From ZC4RG29 sp036563875 (GTDB taxonomy: Bacteria; Bacteroidota; Bacteroidia; Cytophagales; Cyclobacteriaceae), in contig DATCLO010000138.1 in assembly GCA_036563875.1 (NCBI GenBank), forward strand, positions 1-24,927: a DNA stretch of 24,927 bases. Reading direction: 5' to 3'. A model generated the notes under the pieces. The model was not told where the DNA came from, ran no database searches, and saw nothing but the letters and a program-made list of their open reading frames with translations. Each line of letters starts with the position of its first letter. Positions within the stretch are counted from its first letter, which is position 1. Below are positions 16,101-22,611 of this stretch, piece by piece. The position numbers were made by a program, and so were the translations under genes.

Positions 16101-16234
16101 CGATTTCCCGCCAGGACATCCGCTCATTCAAAGCCGTAAGCATGTCGCTCATGCCTGAAGGACTGGAGGGGCAGATATCGGTGGAAGAGATGGCAGACTT
16201 GCTCGCTTTCCTGAAAGGAAACACTTTCCAGTAG
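13196..16234 (+). CDS. Beta-propeller / HEAT-repeat / cytochrome c lipoprotein (PVC-type membrane-bound dehydrogenase family)
   Basis: A 1012-residue putative lipoprotein (MSHILNPLPHRILVFIVLLLFVQC). Its domain order matches the family defined by TIGR02604 and TIGR02603. An N-terminal propeller is suggested by GRLYVVEMPGYP, DTDGDGVMDSATVF, PTGIMRWKRGVIVTDAPYVFYLED and YVGPDGALYVVDYYRQIIEHP. A long alpha-helical HEAT-like region runs from about 430 to 840. A C-terminal c-type cytochrome has CAICH (Cys 889, Cys 892, His 893; 15860-15874), GPDLG and the closing block SLMPEGLEGQISVEEMADLLAFLK. It probably oxidises a sugar or alcohol at the cell surface or periplasm and passes electrons to the haem; the substrate is unknown. 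GTG 13196 is chosen because ATG 13133 would put 32 residues ahead of the hydrophobic core and overlap AT-rich leader DNA. The TAG stop lies inside a GGCAGTG repeat. Confidence 0.9.
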   Translation: MSHILNPLPHRILVFIVLLLFVQCKKNSTDNEIAGDSDVTMIGDFQIARGFTIELIAAEPLIRDPVDMEIDEFGRLYVVEMPGYPLDVGGSGKIKLLSDTDGDGVMDSATVFAENLLLPTGIMRWKRGVIVTDAPYVFYLEDANNDGRAEVMDTLLTGFALTNPQHKVNNPVYGPDNWIYLAHEGAVSTDYYQDIFGDEGTEIFYPDYPDAPRLRSNAGGRSVRFRPDRRQLEMLASHTQFGQTFDLWGNHFLVWNANHIYHEVIAARYLERNPNLLVSSSTQSLSDHGDAAEVFPITVNPQHELLTDVGVMTSACGLITYLGGAFPPPYDEKVTFVAEPVSNLVHADKVTPKGATFEASRMFENTEFLASRDVKFRPVNLYVGPDGALYVVDYYRQIIEHPEWMDEETVRSGTLYTDSDKGRIYRIAPEGAPKPSWINNINLGRASADELISTLKHPNYWWRINAQRLLVDRNDANLIPALAEMCMDPESPLGRLHALWTLEGMQALNTEIILQALSDSVAGIRENAMRLAELHLGENPELDSALINMKDDPDPRVRYQLLLTLGYIDSPEAATARSAILFRDIEDPWIRTAALSASNPDVSGTLNAMLSQYRADIPGYAGMIRQLGSLVATSGEDNALHDLLVRATAAGSDSYNGLDAALQGIAEGWERKRPRRALAVRDQQLLASACLNHPVITIRQASLRLLKASATHDAASIRSTLQKAAVIAFDESANGGERAVAIDMLTLGNPAPHTDRLIQLVTPNQELSVSLAAIRTLETLRSDDFASYLVSNWAILTPQLKDAAVRVLMTSHNATAMLLDGIASGTIQTSDVSWPRKVRLMEHEDFELRKKARDLFTRDDSEAVTAKYQSALIATGDPAKGRDIFQKNCAICHQVRGKDGVNIGPDLGTVHNWSKQAILASILAPNLAISSGYETWSATLESGEIVEGIIASETGSAITLRNAAGVDRTISRQDIRSFKAVSMSLMPEGLEGQISVEEMADLLAFLKGNTFQ

Positions 16235-16297
16235 GCAGTGGGCAATGGGCATCCCGATAGCTATCGGGAGCAGTAGTACGCAGTCGGCAGTGGGCAA
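16230..16297. repeat. GGCAGTG-family repeat with embedded CCCGATAGCTATCGGG palindrome
   Basis: Heptad-like units AGGCAGTGGGCAATGGGCAT (16233-16252) overlap the TAG stop of the cytochrome gene. They are followed by the perfect 16-base palindrome CCCGATAGCTATCGGG (16253-16268) and more units (CAGTAGTACGCAGTCGGCAG, TGGGCA) to 16296. The palindrome is a recurrent intergenic word in Bacteroidota as far as I recall. It appears to have inserted into, or been captured within, the GGCAGTG repeat. Confidence 0.75.
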
Positions 16298-16340
16298 GTG
16301 CGCGTTAGCGCCTGTGTCCTTTATAGTCTTTTGGAGGTTT

Positions 16341-16422
16341 TCACAGAGTTGAACGACTCCGTACAACAGCTTGTGACACTAACAATGAGTCTCTGTGTAC
16401 CTCAGTGTTACTCTGTGCCTTA
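16341..16422. repeat. CACAGAG-family inverted repeat between convergent genes
   Basis: A short left arm, TCACAGAG (16341-16348), faces a right arm of CTCTGTGTACCTCAGTGTTA followed by CTCTGTGCC (16391-16419). The right end runs into the TAA stop of the amino-acid permease (complement of 16420-16422), so the repeat starts exactly at that gene's stop codon. It belongs to the same family as 713-750 and 2312-2373. Confidence 0.65.
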
Positions 16423-17949
16423 GCTCTTCCCTTCAGGGTTACTCATGATGCTATGCTTCCTGCTATACAAGAAATAAACCACCATTCCGATAGCCAACCA
16501 GAGGAAGAGCCGCGCCCAGTTTTCCCATCCCAGGCTAACCATCATGCCGAGGTTAAAGAGAATACTCAGCGGAGCGATGATGTAGAGATAGGGCACTTTG
16601 AAAGGACGCTTGACATTCGGCTCGCGGCGGCGCATAACCATGACGGCGATGGAGACCATCACGAACGCGAAGAGTGTACCGATGTTCACCAGCTTGGCGA
16701 TGGTTTCAATCGGGATAAATCCTGCGGTGATCGCGACAGCGGCACCCACGATAGCCGTTCCGCGATAGGGAACGCGGGTACGGGGATGTAGTTCAGCAAA
16801 GATCTTGCGCGACAACAATCCATCCTTTGCCATAGCGAGGAAGAGTCTCGATTGCGCCAGCATCTGAACCAGCAATACGGAGGTGAGGCCGGCAACAGCT
16901 GCAATGGAGATCAGCCAAACTGCAATGTTGAGCCCGTAGTCGGAGAACGCAGCAGCCAGCGGTGCTTTTACATCCATGTCGGTATACTTAACCATACCCG
17001 TCACCACCAGTGACACGGAGATATACAACACGGTACAAATGAAGAGCGACATGAGAAGTCCGAACGGAACATCCTTACGCGGATTCCGTGCTTCACCGGC
17101 CTGAGTGCTCACGGCATCGAAACCGATGTAAGCAAAGAACACATACGCCGCACCCGCCATAATGCCGGCATAACCATAAGCCATAATACCCTGGCTGTTC
17201 AGTCCACGCGCAGGGATGAACGGATCCCAGTTGGAAGGATCGATATAAAACGCGCCGGCAATAATGACAAAGAGTACAACACCAACCTTAATGATCACGA
17301 TCAACAGGTTCGTGCTGGCAGCTTCCTTGATACCACGAAGAAGAATGTACGTGATGATGCCGCAGATGACGATCGCCGGAAGATTGATGGCTATCGGCAA
17401 TCCGAGGATGGTAGGCAAGTGAACAGATGAATATTGCGCCGTGAGTTCGGACATAGTGCCATTCGCCGCAGCGTCTTCCAAAAGCATCCTGGCGGTGTAA
17501 AGGTCGTTCGTCAACCATAATGGTAAGTGCACGTGGAATAGTCCGAGCAGCTTGAGGAAATATCCTGACCAACCAACGGCCACCGTTGATGACGCCATGG
17601 AGTATTCAAGGATCAGGTCCCAGCCGATGATCCAGGCAAACAGCTCTCCGACCGTGGCGAACGAATACGCATACGCAGAGCCTTCCACAGGGATAATGGA
17701 GGCGAACTCGGCATAGCATAGTCCTGCGAATGCACAACCCATTCCAGCGATGATGAATGATATTGCGAGGGCTGGTCCGGCAAAGTCTTTAGCGGCAAGA
17801 CCGGTCATCACGAAGATCCCGGCACCGATCACAGATCCTACGCCCAGGGCGGTGAGCTGCCATTTTCCCAGCACCCTTCTGAGCCCGCTTTGGAGCATGT
17901 CGGACTCATACATTGCCACCGTCTTACGGGCCTTCCATTGCTGCTTCAT
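16420..17949 (-). CDS. APC-superfamily amino acid permease (cationic amino acid transporter type)
   Basis: A 509-residue inner-membrane transporter of the amino acid-polyamine-organocation superfamily, CAT/YfnA-like. TM1 carries the unwound substrate-binding motif GSVIGAGIF (38-46). AEFASIIPVEGSAYAYSF follows TM2, and TM6 with its following loop is FFAYIGFDAVSTQAGEARNPRKDVP (about 270-294), both typical of the CAT subfamily. Twelve or more hydrophobic segments can be counted, ending in SLGWENWARLFLWLAIGMVVYFLYSRK. It probably imports an amino acid with protons; specificity cannot be told from sequence. The start is ATG 17949 with a candidate promoter upstream. It is the third of three minus-strand genes in a row, but its 109-bp upstream gap suggests its own promoter. 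Confidence 0.94.
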   Translation of the reverse strand: MKQQWKARKTVAMYESDMLQSGLRRVLGKWQLTALGVGSVIGAGIFVMTGLAAKDFAGPALAISFIIAGMGCAFAGLCYAEFASIIPVEGSAYAYSFATVGELFAWIIGWDLILEYSMASSTVAVGWSGYFLKLLGLFHVHLPLWLTNDLYTARMLLEDAAANGTMSELTAQYSSVHLPTILGLPIAINLPAIVICGIITYILLRGIKEAASTNLLIVIIKVGVVLFVIIAGAFYIDPSNWDPFIPARGLNSQGIMAYGYAGIMAGAAYVFFAYIGFDAVSTQAGEARNPRKDVPFGLLMSLFICTVLYISVSLVVTGMVKYTDMDVKAPLAAAFSDYGLNIAVWLISIAAVAGLTSVLLVQMLAQSRLFLAMAKDGLLSRKIFAELHPRTRVPYRGTAIVGAAVAITAGFIPIETIAKLVNIGTLFAFVMVSIAVMVMRRREPNVKRPFKVPYLYIIAPLSILFNLGMMVSLGWENWARLFLWLAIGMVVYFLYSRKHSIMSNPEGKS

Positions 17950-17996
17950 CGTAGCGAGGTTTAAGGATTACTTCGATGGTCCCGTCTGGGGACTTG

Positions 17997-18025
17997 CAAT
18001 GATAAGATTTTTTCCCTTTTAGAAA
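17997..18025 (-). promoter_or_regulatory. Candidate promoter for the amino acid permease gene
   Basis: On the minus strand, TTTC (complement of 18022-18025, three of four bases of TTTG) is followed after 17 bases by TATCATTG (complement of 17997-18004). Five of the six fixed bases of TAnnTTTG match. The leader to ATG 17949 would be about 40 bases and includes a 5-bp dyad GTCCC/GGGAC (17979-17993). Confidence 0.35.
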
Positions 18026-18058
18026 GGTGGGTACTCCCTTATTTCGGGCCGTCGAGGG

Positions 18059-18466
18059 CTATTTTTCACCCGGATTGGCGTTGCCGGATGTGATATCAGG
18101 TGAGGCCATGCCGCGCTTTACAAAAGTGTATGGGTCAACAAATTCGGCGCTTTCCGAATAGACCGCAATGGGTGTGCGAAGGAGATCAGGTTCGTTTTTT
18201 AATGCAATAAGGAGGTCGTTTTCGCTGACAGCTGTATCCCGGTACTTGTCCTGGTACACGTCGGACTCCCTGTCGATCATTTCGGTGGGCGATATGCCCA
18301 ATCGGTTTGCCACTTCCTTTAATTGTAGTTCCGTGAGGGCATCCCGGGCGATGTCACGTTCCTTGACTACATATCCCCGAAGTGATTTGGCATAACCCAG
18401 GGCCTTGCGGTCTGACAACTTCTCCGAGTTGTAGATCAGCAGCATTTCGTTGTCCGTGATGTCCAT
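18059..18466 (-). CDS. ArsC/Spx-like thioredoxin-fold protein lacking cysteine
   Basis: A 135-residue cytoplasmic protein that follows the layout of the arsenate reductase (ArsC)/Spx/YffB family. It has a first strand MLLIYNSEKLSDRKALGYAK (8-27), a second strand with YVVKERDI, an all-helical insert (LTELQLKEVANRLGISPTEMIDR, then the YQDKYRDTAVSENDLLIAL block) and the cis-proline strand LLRTPIAVY (95-103). In true ArsC the first strand ends in a catalytic Cys (NPxC). Here that position is Ser/Glu (YNSEK), and the protein contains no cysteine at all, so it cannot be a thiol-based arsenate reductase. A glutaredoxin-fold binding or regulatory role is possible but unproven. It lies 85 bases downstream of the deacetylase gene on the same strand and may be co-transcribed with it. 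Confidence 0.85.
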   Translation of the reverse strand: MDITDNEMLLIYNSEKLSDRKALGYAKSLRGYVVKERDIARDALTELQLKEVANRLGISPTEMIDRESDVYQDKYRDTAVSENDLLIALKNEPDLLRTPIAVYSESAEFVDPYTFVKRGMASPDITSGNANPGEK

Positions 18467-18551
18467 AAAAGTAGGGCGTTGTAACCTGATAAGAGCTTTC
18501 CGCCCTTTTTCGTTCCCACCTCAGACGGTTTTGATGGGTAAATGACAAGAA

Positions 18552-19355
18552 TCAATTTTTCCGTCCCGACTGAACGTAGTCGGCCACCTCACCTACCGGC
18601 GCGATCCATACGCCGTTTGCAGGGTCGGCAGCATATGCGAGTAGTTCCTCGAGCATACGAAGACGAGTTGTTTGTGGGCCCTCATCTCCCATCTCATGGC
18701 CGGCGAGCACCAGCCACGCTCCATTTTCGCGAGCGCTTTCGATGAATGTCTTGATTTGTGAGAATTCTTTACCGTCCATTTCAATACCCGTCAGCTGCGC
18801 GAAGTCGCAGTACAGCGGATCGTTAGGCGCCTCATCCATCCATGTTCGCCCTAACAAAAACATTTCAGCCACAACGGGCACGTAGCTTTTCGTTTCTGTT
18901 CCGCGACCAACGAACGTCTGTCCACACGGGTAAGCAAATACTCTTGGCGCTACACCCAGCAACGACTGGATTTCCTTGTTCGCCTGCGTCAACTCCGCCT
19001 TCATGTCGGCAATTGAATACGATTCAAGGGCATGATTACGCGACCATGGAAAATTTCCTGAACAAGGATGATGCAATGAATGATTGCCAATCTCATGACC
19101 TGAAGCAACCGCCTTCTTCCAACCCTCATGCTGACGACGAACAGCACCTGGCACAACAAAGAACGTAGCCTTCACGCCGTACTTGTCAAGCAACTGCGTC
19201 CCTCTCAACACCTGACTATCGCGACCATCATCAAACGTGAGGCTCACCGCCACGCGCTTGCCTTCGGGCCATTGCATTTTGTCCTGTGCGTAGGCTGAGG
19301 AGGCGCACAGGGCGAGGATTGACGCGATGCAGGAAAGGATGTACGACGATTTCAT
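18552..19355 (-). CDS. Exported polysaccharide deacetylase (NodB homology, CE4-like)
   Basis: A 267-residue protein with signal peptide MKSSYILSCIASILALC...AYAQ (cleavage near 23) and a NodB-type domain. Motif 1 is SLTFDDGRDS (Asp 42 as base, Asp 43 as metal ligand). Motif 2 is EIGNHSLHHP (His 92 and His 96 as metal ligands). A motif-3-like APRVFAYPCGQ and a late WLVLAGHEMG complete the pocket. It probably removes N-acetyl or O-acetyl groups from a polysaccharide in the periplasm or outside. The RxPYG motif is altered (FAYPCGQ), so the substrate may differ from chitin or peptidoglycan. ATG 19355 is well placed for the signal peptide. The gene downstream of it on the minus strand is the ArsC-like gene; upstream lies the NagB-PIG-L gene, separated by a terminator and repeats. 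Confidence 0.92.
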   Translation of the reverse strand: MKSSYILSCIASILALCASSAYAQDKMQWPEGKRVAVSLTFDDGRDSQVLRGTQLLDKYGVKATFFVVPGAVRRQHEGWKKAVASGHEIGNHSLHHPCSGNFPWSRNHALESYSIADMKAELTQANKEIQSLLGVAPRVFAYPCGQTFVGRGTETKSYVPVVAEMFLLGRTWMDEAPNDPLYCDFAQLTGIEMDGKEFSQIKTFIESARENGAWLVLAGHEMGDEGPQTTRLRMLEELLAYAADPANGVWIAPVGEVADYVQSGRKN

Positions 19356-19440
19356 GATGTTACGTTGTGAACTTTGAATGTAATCTTAATTGATCTTCAT
19401 AGCAAGGCATGAGTCGCCTTGCGGCGAGTGGTGGGTTTAA

Positions 19441-19605
19441 ACCGCAGAGAGGTTTTGAACGAGAGACTTTGAACCACATAGGACAAATAGGGTTTTCACA
19501 TGGGACACATAGGATCGATACGGCTCTGCGGTAAAAAAACAAAGTCGCCTGACGGCGACTTCAAACTCTATGTGCACCCTATGTGCCCTATGTCCTATGT
19601 GGTTC
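19441..19605. repeat. ACATAGG-family inverted repeat with nested hairpins
   Basis: The outer arms are GAACCACATAGGACAAATAG... (19471-19514) and ...CCCTATGTCCTATGTGGTTC (19566-19605), in the same orientation as at 22594-22735. Interleaved with them, ACCGCAGAG (19441-19449) is exactly complementary to CTCTGCGGT (19524-19532), and a terminator hairpin sits at 19542-19561. The element lies 3' of NagB-PIG-L and 5' of the deacetylase (both minus strand). The 27 bases ending in GGTTC at 19605 recur exactly at 22735 and, inverted, from 22594. Confidence 0.75.
19533..19561 (-). terminator. Rho-independent terminator of the NagB-PIG-L gene
   Basis: Read on the minus strand, an 8-bp perfect stem AAGTCGCC/GGCGACTT (19542-19561) with a 4-base loop is followed by a T-rich run (complement of the seven A at 19533-19539, interrupted by TG). 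It lies about 70 bases after the stop at 19630. A second, weaker hairpin TCGCC-TTGC-GGCGA occurs at 19414-19427. Confidence 0.8.
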
Positions 19606-19629
19606 CCTACTATGTTAGTATGTAGTTCC

Positions 19630-21534
19630 CTAAAAGAAGTGCCTCACAAACGCCTCCATCGCCTCATACTCCGCCAGGCCCAGTTGATTGTACGCCTCTG
19701 CAGTTGCGCGGTTGCGGTCTTCAGCGCGTACCCAGAACTCGCGTTTGTCATTTCCAGGGAACATGGCGCTATCTTTTTGCGATTGGTGCTTAAATACCGC
19801 GCGGCGCTTGCGCATGAGTTCGTCCGGACTGAGCGGAACGGCCATTTCGATCTGGTCGATATCCCATTCCTGCCATGCACCGCGATAGAGCCATACCCAG
19901 CAGTCTTTGATCCAATCTCTGTCCTTGAGACGTTCGAGCGCAGCGAAGATGGCAGAGAGGCACACGCGGTGCGTTCCGTGAGGATCGGATAAATCGCCGG
20001 CAGCATACACCTGGTGCGGCTTCACTTTGTCGAGCAAGTCGACAATCAACGCAATGTCCTTCTCGCCGAGCGGTTTCTTCTTGACGAGGCCCGTTTCATA
20101 GAAAGGCATGTCCAGGAAGTGGATTTGCGAATCGGGAATGCCGACGTAACGGCAGGCCGCCTTAGCTTCTCCCCTTCGAACGAGACCTTTTACTTTCAAC
20201 ACTTCCGGGCTGTCGATCTGACCCGGATGTTTTTCTTTCAGATCGTTAACAATCTTCTTGTAGAACTTCTCAGCGTCTTCTTTGTTAAGACCGAACTGTT
20301 CGTTGAAGTCGCGCACGAAATCCGCAAACCGTATCGCGTCATCGTCGAAGACAGCGATGTTCCCTGAAGTCTGATAGGCAACGTGAACTTCGTGTCCCTG
20401 GTCGACGAGGCGGATGAATGTTCCTCCCATCGAGATTACGTCGTCGTCAGGGTGCGGTGAGAATATGACGACTCTCTTCGGGAAAGGTTTTGCACGTTCC
20501 GGTCTGTAGGTGTCGTCGGCATTGGGTTTTCCGCCCGGCCATCCGGTGATCGTATGCTGAAGTTCGTTGAATATCCTGATATTAACCTGGTAGGCTGAAC
20601 CGAATTCCGTAATGATGTCGCCCATGCCATGCTCCATGTAGTCATTGTTTGTGAGCTTGAGAACAGGCTTACCGATGTGCTGGCAGAGCCAGACAACGGC
20701 TTTGCGAATCATCTTCGGTGTCCAGTCGATGCTGTCGAGCAACCACGGTGTCTTTACGCGAACGAGTTCTGATGCAGCGGCGTCGTCGAGTACCACCAGG
20801 CAGTCGCTGTGCTTTTGCAGGAACGATGAAGGAATCTGATCCGTGATCTCTCCTTCGATCGCCTTCTTGATGACCATGGCCTTACCTTCACCCCACGCCA
20901 TCATTACAACCTTGCGCGCCTTGAGGATAGTGCCTACCCCCATCGTTATAGCTTTGCGCGGCACATTCTCTTCTCCGAAGAAGTCGCTCGCTGCGTCGAT
21001 ACGTGTTACCTGGTCGAGTGTGATCAGGCGCGTGAGCGAACGTTCAGATGAACCCGGTTCGTTGAAGCCGATGTGACCTGTACGACCAATACCCAGGATT
21101 TGTATGTCGATACCGCCGAGTTCATCGATGCGGTTTTCATACTCAACGCAGAACGATGCGATCTTATCCTTGGGAAGCGTTCCGTCAGGTATGTGAATGT
21201 GATCGCGTGGAATGTCGATGTGATTGAACAGGTGTTCGTTCATGAACCGGACATAACTCTGCAGCGCGTCGGGCTGCATGGGATAGTATTCGTCCAGGTT
21301 GAACGTGTACACATGCTTGAAGCTCAGTCCCTCTTCCTTATGCATGCGCACGAGTTCTGCGTACACGCGTGTGGGCGTCGATCCTGTTGCAAGACCCAGT
21401 ACGCAATGCCGCCCTTCTTTTTCCCGCTCCCGGATGAGTGATGCAATCATCTCAGCAACAAACACGGAACCTTCGACCGAATTGGAGAAAATCCGGGCGG
21501 GAATCTTTTCAAAGGAGGTAAGGGTATTGTTCAT
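19630..21534 (-). CDS. nagB: Glucosamine-6-phosphate deaminase fused to a PIG-L-type deacetylase domain
   Basis: A 634-residue two-domain protein. Residues about 10-250 are NagB: GLATGSTPTRVYAEL (phosphate loop), TFNLDEYYP (Asp near 81) and ILGIGRTGHIGFNEPG with the catalytic His at 154. This domain converts glucosamine-6-phosphate to fructose-6-phosphate plus ammonia. Residues about 350-634 form a PIG-L/LmbE-like domain with the metal motif SPHPDDDVISMGGTF (HPDD at 361-364) and GDLSDPHGTHR (517-522 region), typical of N-acetylglucosaminyl deacetylases. The fusion suggests that deacetylation and deamination of an amino sugar may be done by one cytoplasmic protein. Such NagB proteins of about 640 residues are known in Bacteroidota. 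ATG 21534 replaces an upstream TTG 21582. The TAG stop is followed by an ACATAG-type repeat. Confidence 0.93.
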   Translation of the reverse strand: MNNTLTSFEKIPARIFSNSVEGSVFVAEMIASLIREREKEGRHCVLGLATGSTPTRVYAELVRMHKEEGLSFKHVYTFNLDEYYPMQPDALQSYVRFMNEHLFNHIDIPRDHIHIPDGTLPKDKIASFCVEYENRIDELGGIDIQILGIGRTGHIGFNEPGSSERSLTRLITLDQVTRIDAASDFFGEENVPRKAITMGVGTILKARKVVMMAWGEGKAMVIKKAIEGEITDQIPSSFLQKHSDCLVVLDDAAASELVRVKTPWLLDSIDWTPKMIRKAVVWLCQHIGKPVLKLTNNDYMEHGMGDIITEFGSAYQVNIRIFNELQHTITGWPGGKPNADDTYRPERAKPFPKRVVIFSPHPDDDVISMGGTFIRLVDQGHEVHVAYQTSGNIAVFDDDAIRFADFVRDFNEQFGLNKEDAEKFYKKIVNDLKEKHPGQIDSPEVLKVKGLVRRGEAKAACRYVGIPDSQIHFLDMPFYETGLVKKKPLGEKDIALIVDLLDKVKPHQVYAAGDLSDPHGTHRVCLSAIFAALERLKDRDWIKDCWVWLYRGAWQEWDIDQIEMAVPLSPDELMRKRRAVFKHQSQKDSAMFPGNDKREFWVRAEDRNRATAEAYNQLGLAEYEAMEAFVRHFF

Positions 21535-21621
21535 ATTTTTGATGTAGTTGGATCCGTGCAAATCGGCGCCCAATTTATCCAAAAATCCTCGAAATTTCGC
21601 TGTGTTATCGGTAACATTTTT

Positions 21622-22611
21622 ATGAACCCCTTCAGAACGGTCATCAACCCCGGTGTGTCAAAACACACCCTTTCCCTGCGCGACAAGATCGTCACTGTGG
21701 GTTCGTGCTTCGCAGAGGCTATAGGCGCGCGACTGGGGGCCAACAAGGTGCCCACGCTGACGAATCCGTTCGGTGTTGTGTACAATCCACAATCATTGCA
21801 CAAGGCGGTTCTTTACGCCGTGTACAATGAGCCAGTGCCGGAAGGTACGTTCCTGGAGCGGGAAGGCATTCATTTCAGCTACGATTTTCACTCGTCGTTC
21901 TTTGCAGGGAGTCGCGGCGACTTGCGAAACCGGATTGCGGACTGTCTGGGCGCCACACATCATTTTCTCAAGGATGCTCACGCAGTTATCCTCACGTACG
22001 GTACCGCGTGGATCTATACGCGCAACGACACAGGTGAGGTAGTTGCCAATTGTCACAAGATGCCATCCCGGAATTTTACGAAGTCAATCCTTTCTGTCGA
22101 TGAGATTGTTACCTCCTTTGGCGATTTCTACAAACGGCTGAAGGAATTCAATCCTTCTTGCGTTGTCATTCTGACCGTCAGTCCCGTGCGTCATTTGCGC
22201 GACACGATCGAAGGAAACGGTCTAAGTAAGGCCATTTTGCGCGCCGCCTGTGGTACCATTGCAGCATCGTTCCAAGGTGTGGAATATTATCCCGCCTATG
22301 AGATCATGATGGACGACCTGCGCGACTATCGTTTCTACAAGCGCGATATGATTCATCCTACAGAAGAGGCAGAAGATTACATCTGGGAACACTTTGTCGC
22401 GACTTACTTCAACTCCGAGACACGCGCCTTCTTCGATGAATGGAAAAACATTCGTGCCGCTCTCTCCCATCGGCCATTTCATCCAGGGTCAGCCTCGCAT
22501 CAATCATTTCTGCGTGAGACGCTTGCTAAACTTGAACGACTGCAGCAAACCGTGAATGTTGAAGAAGAGATGAGATTATTGCGGGGGCAGGTTGAACCAC
22601 ATAGGACATAG
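21622..22611 (+). CDS. GSCFA domain protein (SGNH-hydrolase-like)
   Basis: A 329-residue protein of the GSCFA family (PF08885), named for the motif present here at IVTVGSCFAEAIG (GSCFA at 27-31). Other typical blocks are NPFGVVYNP, HHFLKDAHAVILTYGTAW, VVILTVSPVRHLRD and DMIHPTEEAEDYIWEHF, the last resembling the DxxH block of SGNH/GDSL hydrolases. No substrate is established for the family, though hydrolase-type activity on a cell-envelope or glycan ester is plausible. There is no signal peptide. ATG 21622 is preferred to GTG 21556 because the family begins NPF. It is divergent from NagB-PIG-L across 87 bp. The last six codons (VEPHRT) and TAG are contributed by the ACATAGG repeat, so the native C-terminus has probably been replaced or extended. 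Confidence 0.93.
   Translation: MNPFRTVINPGVSKHTLSLRDKIVTVGSCFAEAIGARLGANKVPTLTNPFGVVYNPQSLHKAVLYAVYNEPVPEGTFLEREGIHFSYDFHSSFFAGSRGDLRNRIADCLGATHHFLKDAHAVILTYGTAWIYTRNDTGEVVANCHKMPSRNFTKSILSVDEIVTSFGDFYKRLKEFNPSCVVILTVSPVRHLRDTIEGNGLSKAILRAACGTIAASFQGVEYYPAYEIMMDDLRDYRFYKRDMIHPTEEAEDYIWEHFVATYFNSETRAFFDEWKNIRAALSHRPFHPGSASHQSFLRETLAKLERLQQTVNVEEEMRLLRGQVEPHRT

Noticed and set aside
16405..16791. 128-codon plus-strand open frame at the end of the permease gene
   Set aside because: It lies antisense to the conserved C-terminal part of the APC permease and has low-complexity His/Asp/Glu composition typical of a shadow frame.
17979..17993. Riboswitch or attenuator in the permease leader
   Set aside because: Only a 5-bp GTCCC/GGGAC stem is visible; there is no conserved aptamer core.
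18059..18466. Functional arsenate reductase
   Set aside because: The protein has no cysteine, so the thiol mechanism is impossible despite the fold similarity.
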